Part shown: piece after piece, positions 54,001 through 62,266 of the stretch
How the letters are laid out: each line of letters starts with the position of its first letter
Numbering within the stretch: position 1 is the stretch's first letter
Assembly (NCBI GenBank): GCA_949317995.1
Contig: OX439051.1
Span: 45,449,250-45,513,249, forward strand
DNA: 64,000 nt
Origin: Acholoe squamosa
Lineage: Eukaryota; Annelida; Polychaeta; Phyllodocida; Polynoidae
Reading direction: 5' to 3'
The notes under the pieces: model-generated
The model's database searches: none
The model's input: only the letters and a program-made list of their open reading frames with translations
Told to the model about the DNA's origin: nothing
Translations under genes and position numbers: made by a program

Positions 54001-57000
54001 AGATGGTGATGTCATGAGACAAACACATGTCTCTGCGCAGGCGCGCCGGGATAATAATAATACTTGAATAACATATTTGTGGAATTCAGAGTGGGAGACA
54101 GTGAGTTCGTTCAGAGGGAGCATGGAAACAGCATTGAGAGTTGGGCACTCATATCTGAGCTAACTGTTAGTAGCTAGATACCATTAGATCACAACAGGGA
54201 GTAGCCTACCTCTGTCAGGGAAAGGAGCATTCCAGTAGCGCAGATTCAACATGCACTTGTTAGTAATATCATCCTCACCTTTCACAAGCTGGGTAGCTCT
54301 GGGGGTTGCTCAGGCATAGTCAGCTGGGACTTAGAACAATACTAACTAGGGATGATAGGGTTTCAACTTACGGACCTATTACAAGGAGGAGATAGCATCT
54401 GACAGCAGTAATCAACATCAACGGACTCCAGGCCTGGGAAGGGCCTCTCCCTCTCCATGTAGGGATCCTCCCTGCATGGACCTGGGATCCACACTAAACT
54501 TGAACCAGCATAATAACAATAAAGACTCTCCATGTGAGTACACTGCATTAGTTAATCAGGGGATGAATTGGGCTAGACTTGCCTGCTGCCTTGCCTACTA
54601 TGTGATAATGCGCGATCTTAATAATTGGGAGTTATTGCCGAAAAGACTTAATGTGAAAAGGAGATAGAGTTGTGATGTCATCAGTGTGTGAACTAGAGGA
54701 TATAATGGAGGGTTGACCATCGAAAGTTGTCGGAGTATTTGATGAACTGTTGTGCTCTTGTTGTGCTTGACGTGTTAGTAGCCGAGGAGGAGGAACAATA
54801 AAAGTCTTCAGTCAGGAGGTATCTCTCACTAGTTTTATTTGAGTAGGAACACTGCACGGCTGTTATGTGTACTGGGCTGTGGTAGTGACGCGCTCTGCCA
54901 TTTATAGGAAGCTAGCTCAAACCCCAAAATGTACTTTACTACATCTACATGCAACAATTAGAAAGCAAGGTCTAAAATAACACCAAATAAATAGAGTAAA
55001 CACACAGTACAGTACACTCGTCAGGACCGGAATCCGAACTACTTCTATGTGAATTGGGTCGAGCACACTATCGACAACTGAAATAAGGAGTATTACGATT
55101 TCGATGCCTACTGTAAGATCAAGTGGGCTATCGATAGTTGGGATAAGGATAATAACACAACCTGTCCGTTTATTATCTGTGCTAGGGGTAGCGATGAACC
55201 CGAAAAGTTCAGCACCCATATGAGATTCATCCGTCACATTGTTGAGGAGCATATGCACCATCACCCGGTGTATATGTGTTATATGAACAAAGGAAGGAAC
55301 AGCGCCATCTGTTCGGGACTGACCACGTTCTGAAAGAGCGAGCTGGTCCGACATCTGACATCAGCTCTGAAAGCAGCCTTAGATCTGCACAAACTTCTGA
55401 TTGATAAGTGGGACTCCTGGAAGAAAACCAACTTCCGGAGTCTGAATTCAAAAGTCAGTAAATTGTGCAAAGTTGAAACGCACGTCAATTCCAAACTGGA
55501 GGTGCCGTTTCAGCTGAACTACACTCCAGGAAGGTTAAGGATTACCAATGAACAGTTTGGAGAAATGAGGGAGTACCGGGGCGACAGCGCCTATCGGGAC
55601 TCCAATAAGGCCACGTCCGCAAAGCGTATGAAGCCGCAGCCGGGTAAGATCTCATTCTGTGGGATCCAACGCCTGGCACCTGATCGTAGGGATCGTAGTC
55701 TGGAAGCATCGTCTCCTCTGTCTTCATTGAGAGGCGCTGCCCCACCGGTGTTTGATGTGAATAAGGACCGAGATAAGGACTTTCCGGAAATGGGACCAGC
55801 CGGACCTGAAAGCCAGACCCTTAACCAACGGGGTAGGGAACGGCCCACTGGTATCGGAAGGGGAACACCCAAGTCTGCATCATCCGGAACACGTACAGTC
55901 GGAAATTGTCTTCCGCTTCTTACTGTATAAACTACGATGGGTAACACCTTAAACTCTATATGTACTGTGTAAATAATAACACTGAAGCAAAACATCTGGA
56001 GGCCATTTCTTAAGATACTACGACTACACACCACCACTACGATTTGAGAATCCCAGGAATAGGCCGAGCTGTCGTAGGTACAGCACTACGACTGCTCTGT
56101 ACAATTAGCACTTATGCAGTAATTACATAGGGCTTGGTAGAGCAGTTGTACAAGTGCAGGTATTAGTGCCCACTAAAGCATGATACTGTAATGGCCTTAT
56201 GTTAAGGCCAGTCACTACGATTTGAAGTACAGCAGTCGTAGTGAGTTAAGAAATGGCCTCCAGATTAGATGTATTTATTACACTGATAACGTACATACTA
56301 TGGTGTAAATGTGTTTATATAACCATATCAATACTCATCATATTTCCATGTTTATACTTTAATGTAGAGTCAGACAACCTGTAAGCCAGCCGTGCGCCCT
56401 TTATATTATATTTGTAAATACTATAACTTAGTTTCTACCCTTTGTGTATCACCTTGTTATAGTCTTGGTGGGGGTAGTGTAGGGGCACGGTTTAGTAGTA
56501 GTGTTTATGGCTTACGGGTTGCCTAGGTTCCGAACGGAGCGACCTTTCGGGTTGAGAGCCTGGTACGCCTGGCGGGCGGTGGCAGCACCACCCTCCGGGC
56601 TGCGGGGGTTAAACACGAGAGGTCGCCACCCAACCCCTGTGGCTATATAATAGTCGGGTCGGAACCTAGGAAGGGGAGAATCCTACCGGATTCTCCAGGG
56701 ATACCATCTGAACTTTACTGACTCCGAGACCTTACCTGGTAGTCGTAAATCCAAGCTTTCCGAACAGTCTATTTACCATACGGAATCTACTTAGCTCCCT
56801 GTAACTTAGGATACTGAATAAAAACTTGTTGCCTTTCGAAACCAAATTCCCTTGTATTCGTGATCCTTTCCGAACCACCAACGGTCATACATTACACGAC
56901 CTAGAAGAATCAGCCAATATTCACCCTGAGGGGAGTTTCTTTCATCCCACAAATTGCTGTCTAATATTATGGTTTCTAAGGGTTTTATGTCATGTACAGA

Positions 57001-60000
57001 GAGCAATCTTCAAGCATAAAGGACTTCTTGAACACGATCTCAAATTGAATGTGTAATAAATATGTATTAATCTTTTCCTAATTTCACCTAGGTACAAATG
57101 GACTACCATGACCGTCGTAGTGGGGTGGTGAAGATGGTTGAGTTTGACAAGGTAAAGGTGGTAGACGGTGGATGGCACACATTGATACTCAGCCTCACCG
57201 GGAACAAGGTCAGCCTGAGAAAGGACTGTGGGAAGGCCAGGACGAGAAGGCTAAAACGAGCCTTCCCAGCCTTCCTCAGCATCCGCAAAACTAATTTCCA
57301 TATTGGGAATGCTGACAACAAGCACACAATATTCACAGTAAGTAAGATACCAAATTTTCTCTGATAATTATGCTGATATAGAGATGAAATGGTGAGTGAT
57401 CACAAAATTATTAGCACATTATCACAAGTCCAGAATAAAGAAAAACAAAGTGTGGTCCACATTATTTTGATTAAAGGTCCCAGGTCAGGTTTGTGAATTC
57501 CAGCAGTGACATGGAAATAATTTGAGTAACTGGCGTAGGCTAAATTGGGATAGGCTTGTGATACAAATTGTAATGATAACATATATTTATAAAAAGAAGT
57601 GCTTTAGAGCGAGTTATATCACATTAGATTTAATATTGTATGGAGAAAACTAAGCTTATGTATTCCAAAATGGAAAAATTGATAATTCAAATCACTGCTT
57701 ACTAATCTGAACTTTGAATACCACTCTGGAAATATCTACAAAATTATATCACACAAAATGATTATCAAACTTCATTTGGTTCCAGGGTTTTCTTAAACAG
57801 TTGATGTTATTACCAGGAATTGATGCCTCTGCCGTAGCCTGTCCAGCGACAGATCCAAGAATTCCAGATGTAAGCCGAGTTCCCCCAATCGGCGATGTAG
57901 GTCTACGTAAGTTACACTCTCAGACGCAATTGTTAATGGGCTATAAATACCGCTGTAGTGCATACAGCAGGATCCACATTGGGTCATTGGTTTTGTACCT
58001 ACAGCAGCTGCTACTATATAAGAAGCACTCTACTGTAAAACCCTTGTGGTGGGCTGACAGTGTAGATGATGCATTTAGGATATGTAAATCCACATCATTC
58101 AGCGAAAAATAGGATGGCCTGGATGAAATAAATGACTTCAAACTTTTCGAATTTAACTTGTAATATGTAGCACAAACTGTTGACGACTTTGCGTCCTGTC
58201 ATTCAAGGGTTGTCATTTAGGGTCATCTTCCTGGGCCATCTAAAGTTGTCAAGATGAAGAGTCTGTACTAGAGATGATATGTTATGCTGCTCAATAAGAA
58301 GTCATGAGTTGTATAAAAATCGATATTGATAGTTTGATTAAGGGCAATTACATTCATCATGGGTGATATGTGTCTCCCTGATATCATGACAGAGAGTACT
58401 TGTCTCAGATTCTCTAACCTTATATAGGTAGTTTATTTAGAACATGTAATATACTATATGCCATATTCTCTTAAGGATTTATGCTAATGTGTCATCTTGC
58501 ATAGATGCGACCCTACTCAGCAAATCACCAACAGGTAATTGGTGAATGATTTCAACCTTTTTTGATGTATTTGTTATACTAGTAATCAGTTCGAACTTGC
58601 ACTGATGCTAGGAGCTATGGACATATACCTAGCAGGATTTATTGATCAATATGATAAATGGAGATTTACTCTAGGTTAAGTTAATTGTCATCAAGGCTGA
58701 CATGACAAGATGTCCATCACTATATTACAGCCTTACAACCTTCCTACCCCCTGCAGGCAGTCTGTACATGGAGGGACACAGGCAAACTGTGGTTTGATGT
58801 TTTACACAAAACCCTCAAAGTCTGCTACAGTGGACTGTGGCAGGCCATACTGCTGCCACCTGGTGAGTAATTCTTAAACCATTACTAGTGTAATGGTTCG
58901 TATCGACTTAAATGTTGGGTGGCTCGTTGGCTCACCTATCACTAAAGACACCAACACAACACCAGTGATTCGGGTTGGGCAAAGCCCCAGATTACCCCTA
59001 CCTCTCGGGTAGGCCTTTATTCATGTATGCTCTCTAACAAGCGTACGTCTTGACTGGAGCAAGTCCAGTCCCCTTCTGCGGCTTGTCCGGCTTCTTAGTA
59101 GAAGCTCGACGTGAGGCATGGTGCTGCCCCCTCTTGTACCAAACGGGTATCGCAAAGCGACACCTGGTTGGCATAGAAGGAACGAGCACCACACGAACAC
59201 GTCTCTCGGATGAACCGCACTAATATATATACAACGATGCCGGCCCCTACACTAGGAATAGCTGTCTAGTCTGAACTTTGTCATACAGGGATCTAAATCA
59301 ACACTGAAACTAAAGTGGTTACATTTGAATTTTACTGAAATATTTGAAATTCAAGGTTTTACATGGGGATTGTTTGCAATAGCTCTTCCTCATCACATTC
59401 AAGGCTAAGTTATCAATGGACACCTTGGTTGATATAAACTACACAAATCTCAATCTTTTCTTTCTTGTTTTCCAAAGATAAGATTTTAGCCTACATCAAT
59501 CTTAGATAATTTCTAACCACTATATTGTACATACGGCAGGTCAGCGGAGTAGGCGAGGTATAGATTATGTGGTATGGCACCAGGACCTAGTGACAGCCGC
59601 ACCCACCATAGACCTGGAGGTGTTCACAATACCTGGGGAAGGCCTTTTCATGGCCACAGCCAGTTACAGGTAGTAAGGGTCATGATTATTATGTTGTGTT
59701 GTAACTGTAAATTGTGAACTGTAAACATTTATTTTTGTCATTTGAATTATTTTTTTTCCCAAAAAAATAAAGAAATCTTATTAATCCTTATCACATGAGT
59801 CGTACCTAGTTTCCCTGCCATAACCAAAATCAATGGTTGAATTCAAAATCATTCAATCTCAGCACAAAGGGGAACTTTGTTATTACTTAAACAGGTTGAA
59901 AAGTAGTAATCTGTGTATGCGTTTTTCAATCATGTGAATTGTATATACCAATTCCTTTCACAGTGACAGTACCAGAGGGTTGAAGAAGCAGCAGTCCACC

Positions 60001-60576
60001 ATCTTTAAGTGGGAGGAGGGCCGCTTTAAGGTCTACCAGAGTCTGTATACGTTAGGTGCCCAGGGGTGGGAGCACTTTGCCATTGGTAAACAGGTAGGCA
60101 TAATATATTATGAACACAAAGAATAAGTCTTCTTGAATATTGCACCTGTATTTGAGAAACCACTCAGTGCAATCAAATACATCATAAATTCAAATGGTGC
60201 AATTCTTAGGTTGAACTGCTTCTTCAACCAAAATCTATCTTTGTCCCACATCATTTAATTTCCACCCCGTGATGAATGATCTAAGCCAATGAACATGCCT
60301 CTGAAGATTTGTATCTAGTAATTTTTATTGATTCAACATAAAATTAAGCACAGGCAATTCCTACAAAAGTGCATGTCTTTATATTTCAGTTTTTCCTTGC
60401 AGTGGCCAACCATGGCCCCCGACGGGACCGTCCGTCTAAGTCGGTGATCTACAGATGGAGCCGGAACCAGAAACGCTTCAATGTCCACCAAGAACTTGTT
60501 ACTTGGACTGCAAGGGACTTGGAGTATTTTGAAATAGAGGGACAGCATTACTTAGCAGTGGCCAACCATGTCAATG
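29957..60576 (+). CDS. TSPEAR-like: TSPEAR-like secreted protein gene, nine exons, 3' end outside window
   Basis: Nine exons with GT-AG borders join in phase into 446 codons. Residues 1-33 form a signal peptide (MEGLGPPPGCWT..., hydrophobic CLLVALLT). PCTDLKPIYLL crosses the exon 1-2 border and matches the TSPEAR family. A thrombospondin-N/laminin-G domain spans about 40-235 (FCEYFPEEFSVLV, GGWHTLILSL, LMLLPGIDAS). EAR (EPTP) repeats start at about 340: FKWEEGRFKVYQSL, then FFLAVANH, then VIYRWSRNQKRFNVHQ and HYLAVANH. Family members are secreted proteins that build a beta-propeller from about seven EAR repeats, so the last repeats lie beyond the window. Intron 1 (16 kb) and intron 3 (10 kb) are swollen by transposons. 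Exon phases and family match make this assignment strong; orthology to vertebrate TSPEAR is inferred. Confidence 0.9.
30075..31340. other. Start of intron 1
   Basis: Begins GTAAGA. No gene or defined element is seen before the right inverted-repeat arm. Confidence 0.6.
31341..31510 (-). repeat. Right arm of the 170-bp inverted repeat
   Basis: Inverse of 29057-29226 with a few substitutions. It is followed by a GGGGTCGAAATATTCC stretch that resembles the subterminal motif of the Harbinger-like element at 38868. Confidence 0.85.
31511..33606. other. Intron 1 sequence without gene
   Basis: No exon, RNA gene or bounded element supported. Confidence 0.5.
33607..35013. mobile_element. Foldback-type repeat with long inverted arms
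   Basis: The left arm (33607-33745, starting GTTGCTCCTATGGGAAAA) is matched in inverse by about 34870-35013. A second nested pair is near 34086-34141 and 34783-34843. The middle has no transposase-like ORF. Such long imperfect hairpins fit a foldback or large MITE; no target duplication was defined. Confidence 0.6.
35253..35490. repeat. 14-bp minisatellite
   Basis: Thirteen copies of CACCAGGCTTTGTG-like units, grouped by TATGATG spacers. The array keeps open frames (APGFVHQALC-type) by composition only. Confidence 0.9.
35491..37084. other. Intron 1 sequence with simple repeats
   Basis: No exon seen. Contains several TGACCTT/AGGTCA half sites at 36770-36825 and a CT microsatellite at about 37000-37029. 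Confidence 0.5.
37085..37542 (-). repeat. Downstream Penelope terminal repeat with hammerhead-like core
   Basis: 458 bp, very close to 45603-46060. On the minus strand, within 37204-37242, a CTGAAGA box, a 6-bp stem (GGTTAA/TTAACC) and a GAAA box follow in the order of a hammerhead ribozyme core. There is one extra A before the stem and stem III is unclear. Confidence 0.8.
38868..42136. mobile_element. Non-autonomous Harbinger-like element, 3.27 kb
   Basis: Inverted ends of about 40 bp start GGGAGTGTT and share a TTTTTTAACAACAGGGGGG run. A 3-bp duplication TTA flanks the element (38865-38867 and 42137-42139). Removing the element and one TTA restores an uninterrupted reading frame of the host ORF, which fixes the ends precisely. 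A 3-bp TWA duplication is typical of PIF/Harbinger. Subterminal GGGGTCAAAATATTTT/GCCCCCC iterons lie near both ends. No transposase ORF is present. Confidence 0.8.
39960..40640. repeat. Tandem repeats inside the Harbinger-like element
   Basis: Four to five imperfect units of roughly 90-240 bp share GAAGTCAAATGGTGCATTTT, a CACACATCCCACCTGACC block and TTTTTGGCTCAGGGAGCCTA. Decayed copies recur at 41190-41900. They are followed by a GTCTG/GTCCG-rich low-complexity tract (40640-40990). Confidence 0.75.
42401..45414 (-). pseudogene. Penelope-like RT with GIY-YIG endonuclease, broken
   Basis: Fragments in order on the minus strand: an N-terminal basic/coiled region (44767-45414); a continuation in another frame (44610-44972); a disrupted stretch with IIIKSDKGGA- and TPKIHKTGNPG-like blocks (44236-44609); the RT core with DVSALYTSIPH, NGTAMGTKVAPAYANIFM and the catalytic YIDDIFTIY (43486-44235); then, after one in-frame TGA, the thumb and linker (42949-43482); and the GIY-YIG nuclease with CNIQYIGETGRA and EAYIRWFNTLSPAGLN (42401-42700). 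The protein would nick the target and prime reverse transcription there. A gt...ag-bounded 382-bp interruption (42687-43068) separates linker and nuclease. At least two frame changes and one stop make it non-functional. Confidence 0.88.
42687..43068 (-). other. GT-AG-bounded interruption inside the Penelope ORF
   Basis: On the minus strand it begins GTAACGG after ATCAAAGGAAAT and ends CCTCTACAG before the nuclease domain. It could be a retained intron or an insertion. Phase does not join perfectly as read, so either an indel or a different border is needed. It contains a G+C-rich tract (42725-42860) unlike its surroundings. Confidence 0.4.
45603..46060 (-). repeat. Upstream Penelope terminal repeat with hammerhead-like core
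   Basis: 458-bp copy of 37085-37542. The same CTGAAGA, stem and GAAA order occurs on the minus strand within 45722-45760, about 190 bp ahead of the N-terminal ORF fragment. Confidence 0.8.
46128..46284 (+). CDS. TSPEAR-like exon 2
   Basis: Acceptor TTTATTTCAG, donor GTAGGA. It completes the Asp split from exon 1 and encodes DLKPIYLLHVVAPD to SSQVF, the start of the laminin-G/TSPN domain; ends in phase 2. Confidence 0.88.
46285..46727. other. Intron 2
   Basis: 443 bp, GTAGGA to TTTGCAG. No feature inside. Confidence 0.8.
46728..46875 (+). CDS. TSPEAR-like exon 3
   Basis: Acceptor TTTGCAG, donor GTGAGG. Encodes FCEYFPEEFSVLVTF to LRILRGK, the next part of the laminin-G domain; ends in phase 0. 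Confidence 0.9.
46960..47760 (+). pseudogene. Fragment of a non-LTR (LINE) reverse transcriptase
   Basis: Broken frames give RT blocks in order: NWQPISLLC (about 47000), AYLDLKKAFECVPH (47183-47235), IPQGSVLGPLIFVF-like (47370-47412) and YAKDVAVYT (about 47465) where YADD is expected. The catalytic Asp is thus replaced, and there are several frameshifts and stops. Only the RT middle is present. It is a decayed LINE of the CR1/Jockey/L2 type; finer assignment is not possible by eye. Confidence 0.7.
47822..48240 (+). repeat. 5' LTR of the second Gypsy copy
   Basis: Starts TGTAGGGG, ends CATTACA. TATATAA at 47988-47994 and AATAAA at 48161-48166. Confidence 0.95.
48242..48253 (+). promoter_or_regulatory. 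Primer binding site, tRNA-His
   Basis: TGGTGCCGTGAC is the complement of the tRNA-His 3' end and lies one base after the 5' LTR. Confidence 0.85.
48253..48573 (+). pseudogene. gag: Gag N-terminal remnant of the second Gypsy copy
   Basis: An open frame of about 106 codons starts after an in-frame TGA inside the primer site, has no ATG near its left end, and ends TGA at 48571. A YRDPSWNETE run resembles WRDPGPHYND of the intact gag, so it is the N terminus. The coiled coil, capsid and zinc knuckle are deleted. Confidence 0.6.
48660..51629 (+). pseudogene. pol: Gypsy pol (RT-RNase H-integrase) with deletion and nonsense codon
   Basis: The frame begins with the pre-protease segment (CAAHLPPNHPCLEHL) and passes directly to the RT fingers (NGLTKKNSYPLPR), so protease and the first part of RT are deleted in frame. 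A TGA at 48855-48857 replaces the Trp of SGYWQ. The following 920 codons are open: YLDDVIVFG, RNase H DTDASNDS, the HHCC domain (HGHVTSGHFG, CPECC), integrase with IDIISG, HSDQGREF and ERFNRT, and a Lys-rich tail ending ARIAQRSCIT. RT and RNase H are in one frame here, unlike the copy at 20.5 kb. It cannot make active polymerase without the missing parts. Confidence 0.9.
51630..52213 (+). promoter_or_regulatory. Putative internal promoter of the accessory gene, second copy
   Basis: Between pol and the accessory start lie a CACGTG E-box (51972-51977), a direct repeat TGACCC-T-TGACCC (DR1, 52012-52024) and a CGCCATCTTG YY1-like site (52053-52062). The same site classes occur in the matching place of the intact element. 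Confidence 0.4.
52214..55930 (+). pseudogene. Accessory gene of the second Gypsy copy, interrupted
   Basis: Starts ATG at 52214 with MAEKMS, like the intact gene. Pieces: 52214-52459 (acidic N terminus); 52473-53081 in another frame (folded region, IPDIWLLNYMDF); after a TAA, 53088-53606 (Lys-rich coiled part, Cys triplet IPKCLEEC...YYSC, acidic DDEEWMR). An insertion follows, then about 55020-55460 (CPFIIC and MRFIRHIVEEHMHHHPVYMC of the zinc fingers) and 55463-55930 (basic linker with GPAGPESQTLNQ). It stops before the C-terminal coiled coil. Several lesions, so no full product. Confidence 0.85.
53596..55018. mobile_element. 1.4-kb insertion inside the accessory gene
   Basis: The accessory reading frame is broken between DEEWMR and the DRNPN segment that should follow within a few codons. 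The intervening 1.4 kb has no recognisable ORF. Its ends resemble TGTAC...GTACA and an inverse poly(A)-signal context (TTTATT near 54835) would fit a solo LTR, but a clear target duplication was not found, so identity and exact limits are open. Confidence 0.5.
55994..56265. mobile_element. MITE with TGGAGGCCATTTCTTAA ends
   Basis: Inverted ends ATCTGGAGGCCATTTCTTAA and the exact inverse (56246-56265) bound 272 bp with inner inverted TACGACT/AGTCGTA blocks. It sits in the 3' UTR of the second Gypsy copy. A related unit is at 61772-62031. Confidence 0.8.
56478..56896 (+). repeat. 3' LTR of the second Gypsy copy
   Basis: 419 bp; four substitutions against 47822-48240 by eye. Preceded by a purine-rich GGTGGGGGTAG tract and followed by CGAC. 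Confidence 0.95.
57092..57337 (+). CDS. TSPEAR-like exon 4
   Basis: Acceptor TTTCACCTAG, donor GTAAGT; 82 codons, phase 0 to 0. Encodes VDGGWHTLILSLTGN and FHIGNAD of the laminin-G domain. It is the first exon after the Gypsy insertion. Confidence 0.92.
57338..57785. other. Intron 4
   Basis: 448 bp, GTAAGT to TTCCAG; nothing else seen. Confidence 0.8.
57786..57906 (+). CDS. TSPEAR-like exon 5
   Basis: Acceptor TTCCAG, donor GTAAGT. Encodes GFLKQLMLLPGIDAS, the end of the laminin-G domain; ends in phase 1. Confidence 0.88.
57907..58760. other. Intron 5, first variant border
   Basis: 854 bp; ends in a tandem acceptor CTGCAGGCAG, of which the second AG (58759-58760) keeps the reading frame. 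No bounded element inside. Confidence 0.6.
58761..58862 (+). CDS. TSPEAR-like exon 6
   Basis: Acceptor GCAGGCAG, donor GTGAGT. Encodes CTWRDTGKLWFD and LKVCYSGLWQAILLPP, the linker between the laminin-G domain and the EAR repeats; ends in phase 1. Confidence 0.85.
58889..59251 (-). mobile_element. Solo LTR in intron 6
   Basis: 363 bp beginning TGTAATGG and ending CCCCTACA, flanked by CTAG on both sides (58885-58888 and 59252-59255). Only one LTR is present. An inverse AATAAA (TTTATT) suggests minus orientation. It differs from both Gypsy LTRs in this window. Confidence 0.7.
59540..59669 (+). CDS. TSPEAR-like exon 7
   Basis: Acceptor ATACGGCAG, donor GTAGTA. Encodes GIDYVVWHQDL and IDLEVFTIPGEGLFMATASY, entering the first EAR repeat; ends in phase 2. 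Confidence 0.88.
59964..60093 (+). CDS. TSPEAR-like exon 8
   Basis: Acceptor CTTTCACAG, donor GTAGGC. Encodes STIFKWEEGRFKVYQ and GWEHFAIGKQ of an EAR repeat; ends in phase 0. Confidence 0.92.
60390..60576 (+). CDS. TSPEAR-like exon 9
   Basis: Acceptor ATATTTCAG, donor GTATGA. Encodes FFLAVANHGPRRD, VIYRWSRNQKRFNV and HYLAVANHVN, the end of one EAR repeat and the next whole one; ends in phase 1. Further repeats must lie beyond 64000. Confidence 0.92.
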
Positions 60577-61494
60577 GTATGATCTTTAGTTTGAGCACTT
60601 TGAGATAGGTGTAAACTCTAGCAGATACTTACCATAATAATGGTAGGATCCTTGGTAGCAGCACATTCAGTGAGTGAGTAAGTAATAGATGTTTAACGCC
60701 ATTTCGACAACTAAGGTCATATTCATGGCGAGAACTACATTACACAATTCGTAGAGGAATGTGTCAGTGCCCACGCATATGTGCACTACACACATCCTGA
60801 GGGGATAGCAAAGAGAATATATAGACCCTTTTAAGTGGGCTAGGGAAGCCCGAGCAGCACATTCAGATATGTGTAAATTGTGGCAGCAAACAAACAAAAT
60901 AATGGCATGTCCGTAGTTAGAGTACTTTAAGATAATATCTATATAGCTATAATATATAGCAGTGACTACCCATGCCAATGATAGGGTCCTTAATAGTTGG
61001 AGTACATGTATATCAGGAGTACTGTAAGCTATAGCAGTTACTTATCACGGCAGAGGGGTGTTTCATAAGGAAAGACGCATTTAAGAAAAGTGATGAAGTT
61101 TAAGACAACATATTACAACTGCTTAACATGTCTTAAGTGAGTGTGTTTCATAAGAAGTTGTTGTAAATATCCTGTTAACTTGTGGTAAAAAAGATTCTTA
61201 TGATAACCTGTTACGAAACACACTTCTAGTAAAGTTGATTATAAATAATAATATAAGACATCATAGAGATTTCTGATGTGGTAACTTTGCATATTTCTGC
61301 ATGAGGACCGTCTTATTAATGGACCTATTGCATGCACTGGGAAACCCCCAGGGAATTCCCTGTGTGATGTCATTGTACCTCTCATTGTCAGAAAACGTGT
61401 TACAGTTGTTGTAAAAGCTGCTAAGTTATCATAACTATTTCTGATACATTCTTTTGGTCCAAATTTTTTTTAGCCTTTTCATTTAGCCCCCCCA
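60577..61494. other. Intron 9 start with a SINE-like stretch
   Basis: No exon seen. The stretch at about 60670-60860 (GAGTGAGTAAGTAATAG then GTTTAACGCCATTTCGACAAC) resembles dispersed short repeats of marine invertebrates in which a GTTTAACGCC core recurs; this is a weak assignment. Confidence 0.4.
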
Positions 61495-61775
61495 CCCATT
61501 GCACAAGCTAATTTCCGACCTACCTGTCTCATTCCACGATTTATGTGACTCATACCCAACTGTTTTAGCTAATTTCCTGCCTACTTGGCTCATTTGCGAC
61601 GTTTTAGCTCATTTCTGACGTAGGCTTCCTGGCATATTCCTGCTTTTTGTCAACTCACTTCCGACCTACCTTGTCCATTTCCAACCCATTTAGCTCATTT
61701 CCCACCTACCTGGCTCATTCCAGACCTTTATACTTTGTGCCTGACCTATCTGGCTCATTTTCGGTCTTTTAACCA
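61495..61775. repeat. Degenerate minisatellite
   Basis: Seven or more imperfect units of 30-45 bp built on ACCTACCTGGCTCATTTCC; a related piece lies at 63150-63215. Confidence 0.7.
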
Positions 61776-62031
61776 TTTCTCAATGTACTACGACTACACA
61801 CAACCACTACTATTTAGAAATGCCAAGAATAAGCCAAGCTATCATAGGAACTACCCTACGACTGCTCACTACGATTAGCAGCTATGCATTAATTACATAA
61901 TGTTTAGTAGGGCAGTCGTACTGGTGCAGACATTAGGGACTACTAGTGCATCGTGCTGTTATGGCAAAATTATTAGGTTCTCAATACTATTTAAAGCACA
62001 GCAATCATAGTGTGTTAAGAAATGGCCTCCA
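61772..62031. mobile_element. Second copy of the TGGAGGCCATTTCTTAA MITE
   Basis: The right end TTAAGAAATGGCCTCCA is intact (62015-62031); the left end is degenerate (ACCATTTCTCAATGTACTACGA). The inner sequence follows the copy at 55994-56265. Confidence 0.7.
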
Positions 62032-62131
62032 GAGATACGTGTATACGTTTTCAGAATATTGTCTGATTTCAGAATTTATTAAGTTTGAGATGTCTTTAGA
62101 TTTGCCGTCTTGGCTCAAGGTTTTGGCCTAA

Positions 62132-62263
62132 AGCGCTGGTTCCACAGACCTAAATCAGTCGGATTAGCGCTAATCCGACCGATTTTTTTCTATACTTTTG
62201 ATATATTACAAATCGTCGGATTAGGGCTATTCCGACCGATTGTATGGCTGTGGAACCAACGCT
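62132..62263. mobile_element. 132-bp MITE with TAA duplication
   Basis: Inverted ends AGCGCTGGTTCCACAG and CTGTGGAACCAACGCT, flanked by TAA on both sides (62129-62131 and 62264-62266). A 20-bp perfect palindrome TCGGATTAGCGCTAATCCGA lies inside. The TWA duplication suggests a Harbinger-type origin. Confidence 0.75.
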
Positions 62264-62266
62264 TAA

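Larger units (their letters stand above)
47822..56896 (+). mobile_element. Second Gypsy copy, internally deleted, inside intron 3 of TSPEAR-like gene
   Basis: 9,075 bp, LTRs of 419 bp that differ at four positions by eye (about 1%), target duplication CGAC (47818-47821 and 56897-56900), tRNA-His primer site. It has a gag remnant, a pol gene missing protease and the start of RT, a disrupted accessory gene and a nested MITE. It is inserted in the same orientation as the host gene. The LTR divergence makes it older than the copy at 13-26 kb. Confidence 0.95.
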
